37,171 nt of DNA from a candidate division FCPU426 bacterium (GCA_030041545.1 JASHNQ010000084.1:1-37171), one strand, 5' to 3'. Positions 1 through 7,633 are shown, counted from the first letter of the stretch. The notes: generated by a model from the sequence alone, not told the origin. Translations and numbers: made by a program.

Positions 1-306
1 GTAAACTGGATCCATGGCGTGTTCCGCGTCGATGAACACGGCGGTACCGCCCGCTTTTTGGGCCTCGGCCACGATATGGAGGGTGAGGGTGGTTTTGCCC
101 GAGGATTCGGGCCCGAAGATCTCCACGATTCGGCCCCGGGGTACCCCCCCGATGCCGGTGGCGATATCGACCGAGATGGCGCCGGTGGAGATGGACTTCA
201 CGTCCTGCACCTTGGCCTCCCCTAGCCTCATGATGGCCCCTTTGCCGTGTTCCTTTTCCACCTGCAGGATCGCGTTATCCAGCGCTTTTTGCTTCTCGTT
301 CACCAT
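1..306 (-). CDS. recA: RecA recombinase, N-terminal part (cut by window edge)
   Basis: ATP-dependent strand-exchange protein of homologous recombination and activator of the SOS response, acting on single-stranded DNA in the cytoplasm. The 102 visible codons begin [20 protein letters not shown] and include the Walker A P-loop GPESSGKT at about residues 65-72 and the [10 protein letters not shown] segment at about 90-100, both diagnostic of RecA. The start is supported by an AAGGAG ribosome-binding site 9 bases before the ATG. The C-terminal two-thirds lies beyond the left edge, so integrity cannot be judged. No gene lies immediately upstream. A candidate promoter and an adjacent perfect palindrome sit about 110-170 bases before the start, so the gene is probably transcribed from its own regulated promoter. 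Confidence 0.97.
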   Translation of the reverse strand, partial: MVNEKQKALDNAILQVEKEHGKGAIMRLGEAKVQDVKSISTGAISVDIATGIGGVPRGRIVEIFGPESSGKTTLTLHIVAEAQKAGGTAVFIDAEHAMDPVY

Positions 307-418
307 TGCCTTCTTCTCCTTGTTCTGGCCCGTAAAAACGGGATTTACTAAGGTTTTATATTTCGGGGTGCCACCTTCCCTCCTGGGAAGGCGGGGTAGG
401 AAATGTCCTACGCGGGAC

Positions 419-447
419 ATCCTAAAAGCCCGCCAGTCCCGAGTCAA
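419..447 (-). promoter_or_regulatory. Candidate sigma70-type promoter of recA
   Basis: Read on the minus strand there is TTGACT (447-442), a 17-base spacer, then TAGGAT (424-419). This is close to the -35/-10 consensus with ideal spacing and points towards recA. Transcription would start near 412, leaving a leader of about 105 bases. Pattern match only. Confidence 0.55.
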
Positions 448-448
448 G

Positions 449-476
449 AAAAAAGTATACTAGTGTATACTTTTTT
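449..476. promoter_or_regulatory. Perfect palindrome next to the recA promoter, possible SOS operator
   Basis: A 12-base arm (449-460, A6 followed by GTATAC), a 4-base TAGT centre and a perfectly complementary arm (465-476). It ends one base before the -35 hexamer of the candidate recA promoter. A GTATAC-N4-GTATAC dyad upstream of recA is a plausible LexA-type operator, but it does not match a LexA box I can name. With A and T tracts on its flanks it could instead be a bidirectional terminator. Confidence 0.45.
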
Positions 477-693
477 GCGGGACTCATCAAGTTTCCCCCT
501 GGGGGAATTTAAGGGGGAGTTAGATTCTAAGCCTTCTACGGCAAAGACTAATACCCCCTCAATCCCCCTTTTTCGAAGGAGGAAGTTTTGAAACCTGTGC
601 ATCCCTGGCATCCGTTATGCACTACTTTTGGGTGTGAACTAAATGAGACGTTTGTCCGTCTGAATAGATGGAAGCGTCCCAAAGGTAAGGGTT

Positions 694-825
694 ATGAGCC
701 GGAGAATAAAGAACTTCTCAGCTAAAATTATCCTGGATTTCATGGCCTTTTTGGCCATGTCCGCCGCTTACTTGGTAGGCCGAACCCTGCCAGGCTCTAC
801 CAAGCACCGTGATAGGATGATTTAA
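694..825 (+). CDS. Possible 43-residue small membrane protein (hypothetical)
   Basis: A short reading frame starts at ATG 694, preceded by AAGGTAAGG five bases upstream as a plausible ribosome-binding site, and ends at TAA 823-825. The product would have a basic N-terminus (MSRRIKNFSAK) and one hydrophobic segment (IILDFMAFLAMSAAYLV) followed by a short charged tail, which fits a single-pass small membrane protein. The same DNA folds into hairpins: CATGGCC-TTTTT-GGCCATG inside the frame, and CTTGGTAG/CTACCAAG near 770-805. It could therefore equally be a structured RNA or chance. No homolog is recognised and the function is unknown. Confidence 0.25.
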   Translation: MSRRIKNFSAKIILDFMAFLAMSAAYLVGRTLPGSTKHRDRMI

Positions 826-862
826 AACCGCCAACCTGCCAGTTTTCAACCAAATCCCTCTT

Positions 863-1624
863 TTAAACAAACATCCTGGGGTCCCTCACTCCCAGGTTTT
901 CCTTGGAGAAAAACGGTTCGCCGGTCGGCATGCCGATCATGGCTCCGAAATAGCGGTTCATGACGTTGATATGTTCCAACGCCCGGCTGCCCGGCTTCTT
1001 GGTGAACTGGCTCTCATAGCAGCGTACGGCCGCAAGCTTCCTGTCATGGTAAAGGGAGGTATCCACTATGAACGAAGGCTGCACGTTGGGCCGTAGGTGG
1101 GAGCACAGGTGGTAGTAAAATTTGGGCGGATACCAAGGTTCGCCCTCCATGTCGGTTTTGACCAGCTTGGCCCAGAAACGGGCGGCTTGCACCAGTTCAC
1201 TGGCCCCCCAATGGTCGGGATGGGCGTCTATCCAATAGGGGGCAAAAACGATAGCGGGCTTGTAACGGCGCATCACCTCGGACACCTTTCGGCGGGCCTG
1301 GAGGGTGTCCATCAGTTCCCGGTTTTTGAGGGGCAGGATGAGATAATCGTCCAGTCTCAGCATCCGGGCGGCGGCCGCGGCTTCCTTCAGCCGGGTCTTA
1401 TGGTTGCCGTAAGGGGTCGGTTCCCCGTCGGTCAAATGGCACACCACCACCTTGGCCCCTTGGGCTTTCAAGGCCAGAAGGGTTCCACCCATGGCGATTT
1501 CCACGTCGTCGGGATGGGCCCCAAAGGCCAGGACGTCCACGAGGGCCCCGCTGTCGGAACCCTGCCCTGAGCCAAGCCGAAGGGCTGGCGCCACAGTTTC
1601 AAAGGTTTGGATTTTCTTTTTCAC
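863..1624 (-). CDS. bshB1: PIG-L/LmbE-family N-deacetylase, BshB1-like
   Basis: Zinc-dependent deacetylase. BshB1 proteins remove the acetyl group from GlcNAc-malate in bacillithiol synthesis, and related enzymes act on other N-acetylglucosamine conjugates. The 253-residue product has the family metal motif AHPDD at residues 36-40, the second motif AHPDH at 134-138 and a C-terminal GEPFFSKENLGV segment typical of BshB1. It starts at GTG with a GGGGAGG ribosome-binding site 7 bases upstream. Residues 12-25 (APALRLGSGQGSDS) are encoded by a dispersed palindromic repeat inserted in frame before the catalytic domain; a nearly identical peptide occurs in the CheW-like protein at 23.5 kb. No bshA or bshC lies in the window, so bacillithiol synthesis is inferred from family resemblance only. 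A different sugar deacetylase remains possible. Confidence 0.8.
   Translation of the reverse strand: MKKKIQTFETVAPALRLGSGQGSDSGALVDVLAFGAHPDDVEIAMGGTLLALKAQGAKVVVCHLTDGEPTPYGNHKTRLKEAAAAARMLRLDDYLILPLKNRELMDTLQARRKVSEVMRRYKPAIVFAPYWIDAHPDHWGASELVQAARFWAKLVKTDMEGEPWYPPKFYYHLCSHLRPNVQPSFIVDTSLYHDRKLAAVRCYESQFTKKPGSRALEHINVMNRYFGAMIGMPTGEPFFSKENLGVRDPRMFV
1552..1592. repeat. Dispersed palindromic repeat inside the deacetylase gene
   Basis: The segment CCTGCCCTGAGCCAAGCCGA followed by AGGGCTGGCGCC matches, with few substitutions, the segment at 23545-23580 in the cheW-like gene. In both genes it is read in the same frame and encodes APALR(L/Q)GSGQGSD. It has the look of the GAGC..TCGAAGGGC-type repeats scattered in many uncultured bacterial genomes. 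Confidence 0.65.
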
Positions 1625-1639
1625 GCCTGAACCTCCCCA

Positions 1640-1760
1640 AACCCTTCGATAAACCCGCGGCTTACCTGCGGTGAGCCTGTCGAACCGCTCAGGGTCTGCC
1701 TCAACCCCTCGATAGGCCCGCGGCCTCCTCGGGGTTCAGCCCATTCAAGGTGGCCTATTT
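1640..1760. repeat. Degenerate copies of the dispersed palindromic repeat
   Basis: Intergenic DNA between the cold-shock gene and the deacetylase gene holds ACCCTTCGATAAACCCGCGG, GGTGAGCCTGTCGAACCGCTC and CCCCTCGATAGGCCCGCGG. These are inverted and direct relatives of the repeat embedded in the deacetylase gene. They show that the element also occurs outside genes here. Confidence 0.5.
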
Positions 1761-1774
1761 CACCAATGGGCTGA

Positions 1775-1810
1775 AACAAAAAAGGCCCCGGCTTTAACGC
1801 CGGGGCCTTT
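1775..1810 (-). terminator. Rho-independent terminator of the cold-shock gene
   Basis: A perfect 12-base-pair stem (AAAGGCCCCGGC at 1781-1792, GCCGGGGCCTTT at 1799-1810) with a six-base loop. Read on the minus strand it is followed by a T-run (TTTTTTGTTTC). It lies 15 bases after the cold-shock stop codon. Confidence 0.9.
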
Positions 1811-1825
1811 GGAATAGGTGTCGTA

Positions 1826-2032
1826 TTAGGCTCCCGTCTTCACGACGTTCGCCGCCTGCTTGCCCTTCGCCCCCTGCACGATCTCAAACGTCACTTCTTG
1901 CCCAGCCGTCAGGGTCTTGAACCCGTCGCCCTGGATGGCCGAGAAATGGACGAACACGTCCTCCCCGCCCTCCTGTTCGATGAACCCATACCCCTTGCCG
2001 GCGTTGAACCACTTCACGCGCCCGGTTGGCAT
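1826..2032 (-). CDS. Cold-shock domain protein (CspA family)
   Basis: A 68-residue single OB-fold RNA/DNA-binding protein. Such proteins act as RNA chaperones during cold shock or normal growth. Both nucleic-acid-binding motifs are present: RNP1 as KGYGFI (residues 13-18) and RNP2 as VFVHF (26-30), after the usual N-terminal GRVKWFN. Length and composition match the family exactly. The frame stays open further upstream, but AAAGGAAGGG eight bases before the ATG at 2032 and family alignment fix this start. A strong terminator follows, so it is probably monocistronic. The upstream sequence may form a structured leader, as in other csp genes. Confidence 0.95.
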   Translation of the reverse strand: MPTGRVKWFNAGKGYGFIEQEGGEDVFVHFSAIQGDGFKTLTAGQEVTFEIVQGAKGKQAANVVKTGA

Positions 2033-2328
2033 CTTTCCGACCCTTCCTTTTCTGCATCGGTATTTCCCTTGCCCGCCCCAGTAGCCCCCCTCCGTCGCGT
2101 TCCTGTTGCAGGGATGCCGACTCAAGATGCCGCCGGCGGACAAGCCCATCGCTACTGATGCTTACAACGATGTCAGGTCAAGTTTAAGGGAAAGAACCTT
2201 TGATTTGCAATGTCTTTCCCCTTGTGCTTCCCACCGCATCCCGATGTTCCTGAATCCTCGGCTCACGCATGAAAGCCATAGCGGTTGAGGACCTGTTTTT
2301 ATTTTGCCGAAGGCTTGTTGTCTTCGGC
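2033..2328. other. Divergent intergenic region, possible structured csp leader
   Basis: Roughly 300 bases between the minus-strand cold-shock gene and the plus-strand nuclease-helicase gene. Near 2145-2172 a CATCG/CGATG pairing could form in the csp leader. A 7-base-pair hairpin (GCCGAAG/CTTCGGC) lies at 2306-2328, just before the plus-strand promoter. A segment around 2108-2130 (GGGATGCCGACTCAAGATGCCGCCGG) resembles a degenerate dispersed repeat. No gene seen. Confidence 0.35.
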
Positions 2329-2356
2329 TTGAAAGCTTACCCTTTCCTTTTAAAAT
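2329..2356 (+). promoter_or_regulatory. Candidate promoter of the EndoQ-helicase gene
   Basis: TTGAAA (2329-2334), a 16-base spacer and TAAAAT (2351-2356) precede the TTG start at 2384. The predicted leader is only about 20 bases and contains the GGAG ribosome-binding site. Pattern match only. Confidence 0.5.
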
Positions 2357-2383
2357 GAATTCGTTTCCGTTCCTGGAGAAATC

Positions 2384-5300
2384 TTGTCCTTTTTCGCCGA
2401 CCTGCACATCCATTCCAAATACTCCCGCGCCACCAGCAAGGACCTGACCCTGGAGGAACTGGCCTATTGGGGCCAGCTCAAGGGCCTCGCTTTGATCGGC
2501 ACGGGCGATTTCACCCACCCGGCCTGGCTCAAGGAAATCAAGGAAAAGCTGGTTCCGGCCGAACCGGGTCTTTTCCGGCTTCGGCCCGACCTGGAACAAG
2601 CCATCGAAAAAAGACTTCCCGCCGCTTGCCGTGCGCCCTTGCGTTTCGTGTTACAGGTTGAAATCTCCACTATTTACAAAAAGGGAGACCGCACCCGTAA
2701 GGTGCACCACCTGGTCCTGGCGCCGGACTTGGAAAGGGCCGAAACCATCATCGCCAAGCTTTCCAAAATCGGAAACCTCAAGTCGGACGGCAGGCCCATC
2801 TTGGGGCTCGATTCCCGCCATCTCCTGGAAATCGTGCTGGAAGTGGGCAATGGTTCCTTCCTCATTCCCGCCCATATCTGGACTCCCTGGTTTTCGGCCC
2901 TGGGCTCCAAATCGGGTTTCGACTCCATCCAGGAATGCTACGCGGACCTGGCCCAACACGTTTTCGCTGTGGAAACCGGCCTCTCCTCGGACCCGGCGAT
3001 GAACTGGCGGCTTTCCAACCTGGACCGCTACCGCCTGGTTTCCAATTCCGACGCCCATTCCGCGCCCAACCTGGGCCGGGAGGCTACGGCCTTTGACACG
3101 CCGCTGGATTATTTCGCCATGCGTCAGGCCCTTGAAACCGGGCAGGGCTATGGCGGCACCGTGGAATTCTTTCCCGAGGAGGGAAAGTACCACTTCGACG
3201 GCCACCGCAAGTGCGGCATCCGGCTGACGCCCGGGGAAACCAAAGCCAACAAGGGGCTCTGCCCCCACTGCGGCCATCCGGTGACGGTCGGCGTGCTTTA
3301 CCGTGTCTGCGAACTGGCCGACCGGCCTGAGGGCTTCAAGCCGGAAAATGCCGCGCCCGTGCACCACTTTGTCACCCTTCCCAGCATCCTTTCGGAGGTT
3401 CAGGGGTCGGGTTCCGCCAGCCAGGCCGTCCAAACCGCGTACCACCAACTGCTGCAACAATGGGGTTCGGAATTTTTCATCTTGGACCGTCTCCCGTCCT
3501 CCGACTTGGAAAAATCCGGCTTTTCCCTGCTTTCCGAGGCCCTTCGGCGGATGCGCGAAGGTAAAGTTGTTACCGAACCTGGCTATGACGGTGAATACGG
3601 CGTCGTAAAGCTGTTTAAGGACAGCGAACTAAAGTCCTCTTCCCTTTTCACCGTGCCGGAAGGCGTCTCAAGGAAAGAACCCAAGGCTCCTCAAAAGCCC
3701 GCTCCCAAGGTTGCGCCCGCCGCCCAACCCCGGCAAAGCCCCGCCTTGTCCCCTGCCGGTTTGGACGCGGAACAGGAAGCCGCGGCCGAGGTTGCCAAAG
3801 GCCCGCTGCTGATCCTGGCCGGCCCCGGCACGGGCAAGACCCGAACCCTGACTCACCGCATGGCCCGGCTGGTTTCAGAAAAACGCCTCCAACCCGGCCA
3901 ATGCCTGGCCATCACCTTCACGCGCCGCGCCGTGGAGGAAATGAAGGAACGGCTGGAAAAACTCCTGCCCGCCCAAGGCGCGGCCTTCCCGGTGATGACC
4001 TTCCACTCGCTCGGCCACCTGATTTTGCGGGAGAATGAGAAGCTTTTGGGCTTTCCCAAGCCCTTCAAAGTGGCTTCCGTGGAGGAACAGCTCCGGCTGC
4101 TGAAAAAGCAGGGGCTTTCGGAACGCAAAGGACGCCATCTTCTAAAGGAAATTTCCCAGTCCCAAAGGTCGCAGTCGGCCGGTGAAGGATTGCCGGAGGA
4201 TTTGAAAGACGCTTACCGGGCCTTCCAATCGGAAATGAAAAACCGCTCCTGGGTCAGTTTTGACGGCCTCATCGCCTTTTCCGTCCAACTGCTCCAGGAA
4301 CACCCCAAACTCCAGCAACATTACCGCCAACGCTGGCCTTGGGTTTCCATTGACGAGTTCCAGGACGTGGACGCGGGCCAATATGCCCTGGTCCGGCTCC
4401 TGGCGCCGCCTTCCGGTAATGTCTGCGCCATCGGCGACCCGGACCAGGCCATTTACGGGTTCAGGGGAGGCGACGCGGGCTCTTTCACGCGCTTCGCCAA
4501 CGACTTCACCGGCTGCCAAACCCTGCGGATTTCCCAAAACTACCGGTCGGTGAAGCCCATCGTGGAAGCCTCCCTTCAGGTCATCGCGCCTTCCTCCCGG
4601 GTGGAAGACCGCGTCTTAAGGGCCGTGATCAACGACCCGACTCCCATCACGCTCAATGCCTCGCCCACCGAGCGTTCCGAGGCCGAGTTCGTGGTGAAAA
4701 CCATCGAGAAATTAATCGGCGGTTCGGGGTTCTTTTCCATGGACAGCGGCCGGGTGGAATCCCACGAGGGCGCGTCAGCGTCGCTTTCTTTCTCGGATTT
4801 CGCCGTGCTTTACCGCACCGACGCCCAATCCCAGGCCCTGGTGAAGGCCCTCTCGAACTCGGGCCTGCCCTTCCAAAAGCGCTCCCACGCCGGCCTGAAC
4901 GATTCGCCTTTTGTCCAAGCCCTGCTGGACGACTTGGCCCACCCGGACGAAACCAAAACTTTTCACCAGGCTTTCGAGGAAGCCTTGCTGGAAGCCGGGA
5001 AAATGGAGCAAGCGGACCCGGCCATAGGAGAGGCCTTGAAATCCCTGGCCGCGCGCTGCAAGGGCTTCGAGGAATTCGCCTCCCAGCTGGCCTTGGGGTT
5101 GGACGCCGATCTTTGGGACCCCCGCGCCGACCGGGTCTCCCTCCTGACCCTTCACGCCTCCAAGGGCCTGGAGTTCCCCGTGGTGTTCATCGTGGGCTGC
5201 GAGGACGGCCTCCTGCCCCTGAAATGGGGCGATTCGGAAGGGGGAGATATCGGGGAGGAAAGGCGCCTGCTTTTCGTGGGTATGACCCGGGCCCAAAGGC

Positions 5301-5458
5301 GGCTTTACCTTTGCCGCGCCCAAAAGCGCCTTTGGCGGGGAACCCCGCGGGAGATGGAGCCGTCCCCTTTCCTCCGGGAGATCGAGGAGAAGCTTTTGGA
5401 GCGCTCCGCCGACAAGCTCAAATCCAAACCCAAACGCGACCAGCTCAAGCTTTTCTAA
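2384..5458 (+). CDS. Fused EndoQ-type PHP nuclease and UvrD/PcrA-type helicase
   Basis: A 1024-residue fusion. Residues 1 to about 400 look like endonuclease Q, a PHP-fold enzyme that cuts DNA 5' to deaminated bases such as hypoxanthine or uracil. Visible marks are the metal motif DLHIHSKYSR (6-15), the segment SNSDAHS (about 222-228) and a zinc ribbon (KCG near 276, CPHCG near 293, VCE near 308). An Ala/Pro-rich linker (about 430-460) leads to a superfamily 1A helicase with Walker A GPGTGKT (about 480), motif II DEFQD (about 657), GDPDQAIYGFRGG, and the C-terminal motif RRLLFVGMTRAQRR (about 961). The start is TTG, with GGAG six bases upstream, and no in-frame ATG fits the family start better. 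Together the domains suggest a lesion-nicking enzyme that unwinds from its own nick. The fusion is seen; the coupled activity is inferred. Confidence 0.9.
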   Translation: MSFFADLHIHSKYSRATSKDLTLEELAYWGQLKGLALIGTGDFTHPAWLKEIKEKLVPAEPGLFRLRPDLEQAIEKRLPAACRAPLRFVLQVEISTIYKKGDRTRKVHHLVLAPDLERAETIIAKLSKIGNLKSDGRPILGLDSRHLLEIVLEVGNGSFLIPAHIWTPWFSALGSKSGFDSIQECYADLAQHVFAVETGLSSDPAMNWRLSNLDRYRLVSNSDAHSAPNLGREATAFDTPLDYFAMRQALETGQGYGGTVEFFPEEGKYHFDGHRKCGIRLTPGETKANKGLCPHCGHPVTVGVLYRVCELADRPEGFKPENAAPVHHFVTLPSILSEVQGSGSASQAVQTAYHQLLQQWGSEFFILDRLPSSDLEKSGFSLLSEALRRMREGKVVTEPGYDGEYGVVKLFKDSELKSSSLFTVPEGVSRKEPKAPQKPAPKVAPAAQPRQSPALSPAGLDAEQEAAAEVAKGPLLILAGPGTGKTRTLTHRMARLVSEKRLQPGQCLAITFTRRAVEEMKERLEKLLPAQGAAFPVMTFHSLGHLILRENEKLLGFPKPFKVASVEEQLRLLKKQGLSERKGRHLLKEISQSQRSQSAGEGLPEDLKDAYRAFQSEMKNRSWVSFDGLIAFSVQLLQEHPKLQQHYRQRWPWVSIDEFQDVDAGQYALVRLLAPPSGNVCAIGDPDQAIYGFRGGDAGSFTRFANDFTGCQTLRISQNYRSVKPIVEASLQVIAPSSRVEDRVLRAVINDPTPITLNASPTERSEAEFVVKTIEKLIGGSGFFSMDSGRVESHEGASASLSFSDFAVLYRTDAQSQALVKALSNSGLPFQKRSHAGLNDSPFVQALLDDLAHPDETKTFHQAFEEALLEAGKMEQADPAIGEALKSLAARCKGFEEFASQLALGLDADLWDPRADRVSLLTLHASKGLEFPVVFIVGCEDGLLPLKWGDSEGGDIGEERRLLFVGMTRAQRRLYLCRAQKRLWRGTPREMEPSPFLREIEEKLLERSADKLKSKPKRDQLKLF

Positions 5459-5480
5459 AACAAAACCAATTAACCAAGCC

Positions 5481-7523
5481 TTATGGTTTCCTATCGGGCG
5501 GCGAAGCAGGCGTCATTTTTACGCCACCGGCCATCATGCTGGCGATGAAGGCCGATAGCACGTTGTTGGAGCCGCCGTTCCCGTCGCCGGAAACCACGAT
5601 ATCCGGCGTGATCTTGATCTTTCCCTCGGACACCTGTTTCATGATCTCGATGATGGAAAGGGGCTGCTGCCCAAGGGCTTGGGCCTGTTTGGCGTAGGCC
5701 TCGGCGGTCGCCTGGCCCGTGGCGCGGATTTTCTCGCCCTCCGCCTTGCCGACCGCCTCCACCCCCGCCGCGATGCCTTCCTGCTCCAGCTTGATGGACT
5801 GGCCCTTGCCCTCGGCCAGGATGATGGCCTGCTGTTTCTGCTGGGCGGCGATCTGCACGTCGATTTCGGCTTTCACCAGGCTGGGCTGCAGGTCGGCCTG
5901 GGCCTTGGTCTTTTCCATCTCCCGGCGGCGCCCCTCGGTTTCCTGCTGGGCGTCGTACATGGACATCTGCTGGTTGGCCACCACCTTGTTGGTCATGGTC
6001 TCCATCAGGCGCTCGGGCAGCTTGATCTGGCAGATGAGAACGCTCACGCATTCCACGTGGTATTTGGTGAGCTCGTTCATGACGTGGTCCTCGGCCTTGC
6101 TTTGCTCGTCGTGCCGGTCCTGCATGAACTTCATGGCTTCCGATGAGGAGGCCTGGTTGCGGAAGGAACTGTCAATGAGGGGATGCACCACGTGCTCGAT
6201 CAGGTTTTCGATGGTGCCGATGCGGGCCACCATATGGGGCGCCTGCTCGGGCTGGACGCGCAGGATGACTTTCACTTCCACCGTCATCTCAAAGCCGTCC
6301 TTGGAGACGATGGACAAGGGGTTGAAGACCCGGGGCGTTTGCGCCGTATTGACCTCCGAGGCCCAGTCGATGGTGATGTTGGTGGTGGGGATGATGTAGG
6401 GCGTGAAGGCCAACTTGTTCAGGTAGTAGGTCCCCGGCCCCAGCACCTCCCGTTGGATGCCCCGGAAGCCCGCTTCCACCACGTAGCGCTCCATGCCATC
6501 CTTGAGTTGGTCCGGAGTGGAGGTCACCTTGGGGTCGGCCGCGGCAATGACCGGGTCTTTTCCGATATTGGAGACGATCACGCCTACCTCGCCACGCTGG
6601 ACCATGAGCACGTCGTCCAGGGCCATGGTGAACATGTAGGGGTTTACGTAATAAGTGCCCGGCCTCAAGAAATCCAGCTGGGGGCCGCGCTGGCCGTTGT
6701 TCGAGAGGAAGGCGGCTGCGTCCTGGAAGTCCCGGTGGCCTGGGGTGGCCCGGGCCACGTATTCGGTGGCCGGCAGGGGTTCGCCGTCCTTGGCCGTCAC
6801 CAGGCCCACTTTCTTGGTGGGCACCACCGTGGCGTCCTGGATGGTGATCTGGAAGAGCTTGGTGTTGACGCGGTAGGTGCCGGGAAGCAGCACGTCGATC
6901 TGCGGCCCCTTTTGGCCGCCGGCGGCCAGGAAAGCCTGGCCGTTCTGGAAGTTGTCGTGGCCGTCAACCTTCTTGCCCAACAGGCGGCCCGGGCTGATGG
7001 GCTCGCCGTCCATGGCCACCACCACCCCCACCTTGTTGTTGTCCACGTTCACGGCCTGCACCTTCTCCACGCGGAAAAGGTAGGGGTTGACGCGGTAGAG
7101 GCCCGGCGGCAGGATTTGCACCTGGGGGCCCTTTTGTCCGCCGTTCCTTAAGAAGGCCTCGCCGTCCTGGAACAGGTTGTGCTGGGGCACCTCGCGGGCG
7201 AAGATATGGCCGGGGTCGACCGGCTTGCCGTCGATGGATTCCACCAGGCCCACTTCCGTCTCGCCGATGGTGATCATGTTGCTTTTGGTCACGCGGTAGA
7301 TGAAGGGCGTCAGGACATGGAGCCCCGGCCCCAAAAGCCTGGCCTGCACCCCCACCTCGTCCGCCATGGCCACGACCCGCCCCTGGGGCATGTGCTTGCC
7401 GAACAGCCGCCGCTCCAAGACCGCGATCTGGGTGCCGCCCACGATCACGATGGTGTTGAAGGCCACGACCAGGAGCAGAAGCCCCGCGGCGATGGCCGCG
7501 AAAAACAGTAAAGTGAAATCCAT
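5481..7523 (-). CDS. Membrane-anchored SPFH/flotillin-like protein with vault-like repeats
   Basis: A 680-residue protein. A hydrophobic N-terminal anchor (residues 3-31) precedes four tandem modules of about 70 residues (roughly 90-157, 165-231, 239-308 and 313-383). Each module has a VG(L/V)V...DG(E/K)P strand and most share GGQKGPQ...LPPG.YRVN..LF. The modules resemble the repeats and SPFH-type shoulder of major vault protein. An SPFH/band-7 region follows (about 385-520), then an Ala/Glu/Gln-rich coiled coil (about 520-625) with flotillin-like AEG and KAEGE motifs. SPFH proteins form large membrane-associated rings or scaffolds. A TTG two codons earlier is open, but it overlaps the GGAGGAGG ribosome-binding site, so ATG 7523 is preferred. 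The small acidic gene 110 bases upstream may be co-transcribed. Its exact role is unknown. Confidence 0.85.
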   Translation of the reverse strand: MDFTLLFFAAIAAGLLLLVVAFNTIVIVGGTQIAVLERRLFGKHMPQGRVVAMADEVGVQARLLGPGLHVLTPFIYRVTKSNMITIGETEVGLVESIDGKPVDPGHIFAREVPQHNLFQDGEAFLRNGGQKGPQVQILPPGLYRVNPYLFRVEKVQAVNVDNNKVGVVVAMDGEPISPGRLLGKKVDGHDNFQNGQAFLAAGGQKGPQIDVLLPGTYRVNTKLFQITIQDATVVPTKKVGLVTAKDGEPLPATEYVARATPGHRDFQDAAAFLSNNGQRGPQLDFLRPGTYYVNPYMFTMALDDVLMVQRGEVGVIVSNIGKDPVIAAADPKVTSTPDQLKDGMERYVVEAGFRGIQREVLGPGTYYLNKLAFTPYIIPTTNITIDWASEVNTAQTPRVFNPLSIVSKDGFEMTVEVKVILRVQPEQAPHMVARIGTIENLIEHVVHPLIDSSFRNQASSSEAMKFMQDRHDEQSKAEDHVMNELTKYHVECVSVLICQIKLPERLMETMTNKVVANQQMSMYDAQQETEGRRREMEKTKAQADLQPSLVKAEIDVQIAAQQKQQAIILAEGKGQSIKLEQEGIAAGVEAVGKAEGEKIRATGQATAEAYAKQAQALGQQPLSIIEIMKQVSEGKIKITPDIVVSGDGNGGSNNVLSAFIASMMAGGVKMTPASPPDRKP

Positions 7524-7551
7524 ATCCAACCTCCTCCAAAATCGGGTGACA

Positions 7552-7628
7552 GCTCACGGTTGATAGATCACAGCAAGACGCCAAGAAACCTTGCCGTTCC
7601 TGTGACCTGTCGACTGTGACCTGTGAGC
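7552..7628. repeat. Imperfect inverted repeat with CTGTGACCTGT units
   Basis: Arms at 7552-7573 and 7600-7628 are imperfectly complementary. The right arm itself holds two copies of CTGTGACCTGT flanking TCGAC. It lies between the small acidic gene and the SPFH gene. It resembles the GTCGAC-centred repeats at 23237-23301, suggesting a dispersed family. Confidence 0.5.
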
Positions 7629-7633
7629 TACCG

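Larger units (their letters stand above)
307..693. other. Gene-free stretch upstream of recA with short hairpins
   Basis: Besides the promoter and palindrome listed separately, this holds small hairpins around 373-390 (CCTTCCC/GGGAAGG) and around 399-422 (AGGAAATGTCC/GGGACATCCT). There is also a purine/pyrimidine-biased stretch at about 490-590 with runs such as CCCCCTGGGGG and CCCCTCAATCCCCC, typical of degenerate intergenic repeats. No conserved gene was recognised. Confidence 0.4.

Noticed and set aside
2384-5458. Two separate genes (nuclease and helicase) rather than one fusion
   Set aside because: The frame is continuous through an Ala/Pro linker, with no stop, no internal ribosome-binding site and no natural start just before the helicase domain.
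6183-7151. A 322-codon plus-strand frame opposite the SPFH gene
   Set aside because: His/Gly/Asp-rich antisense shadow that simply mirrors the repeats of the SPFH gene.
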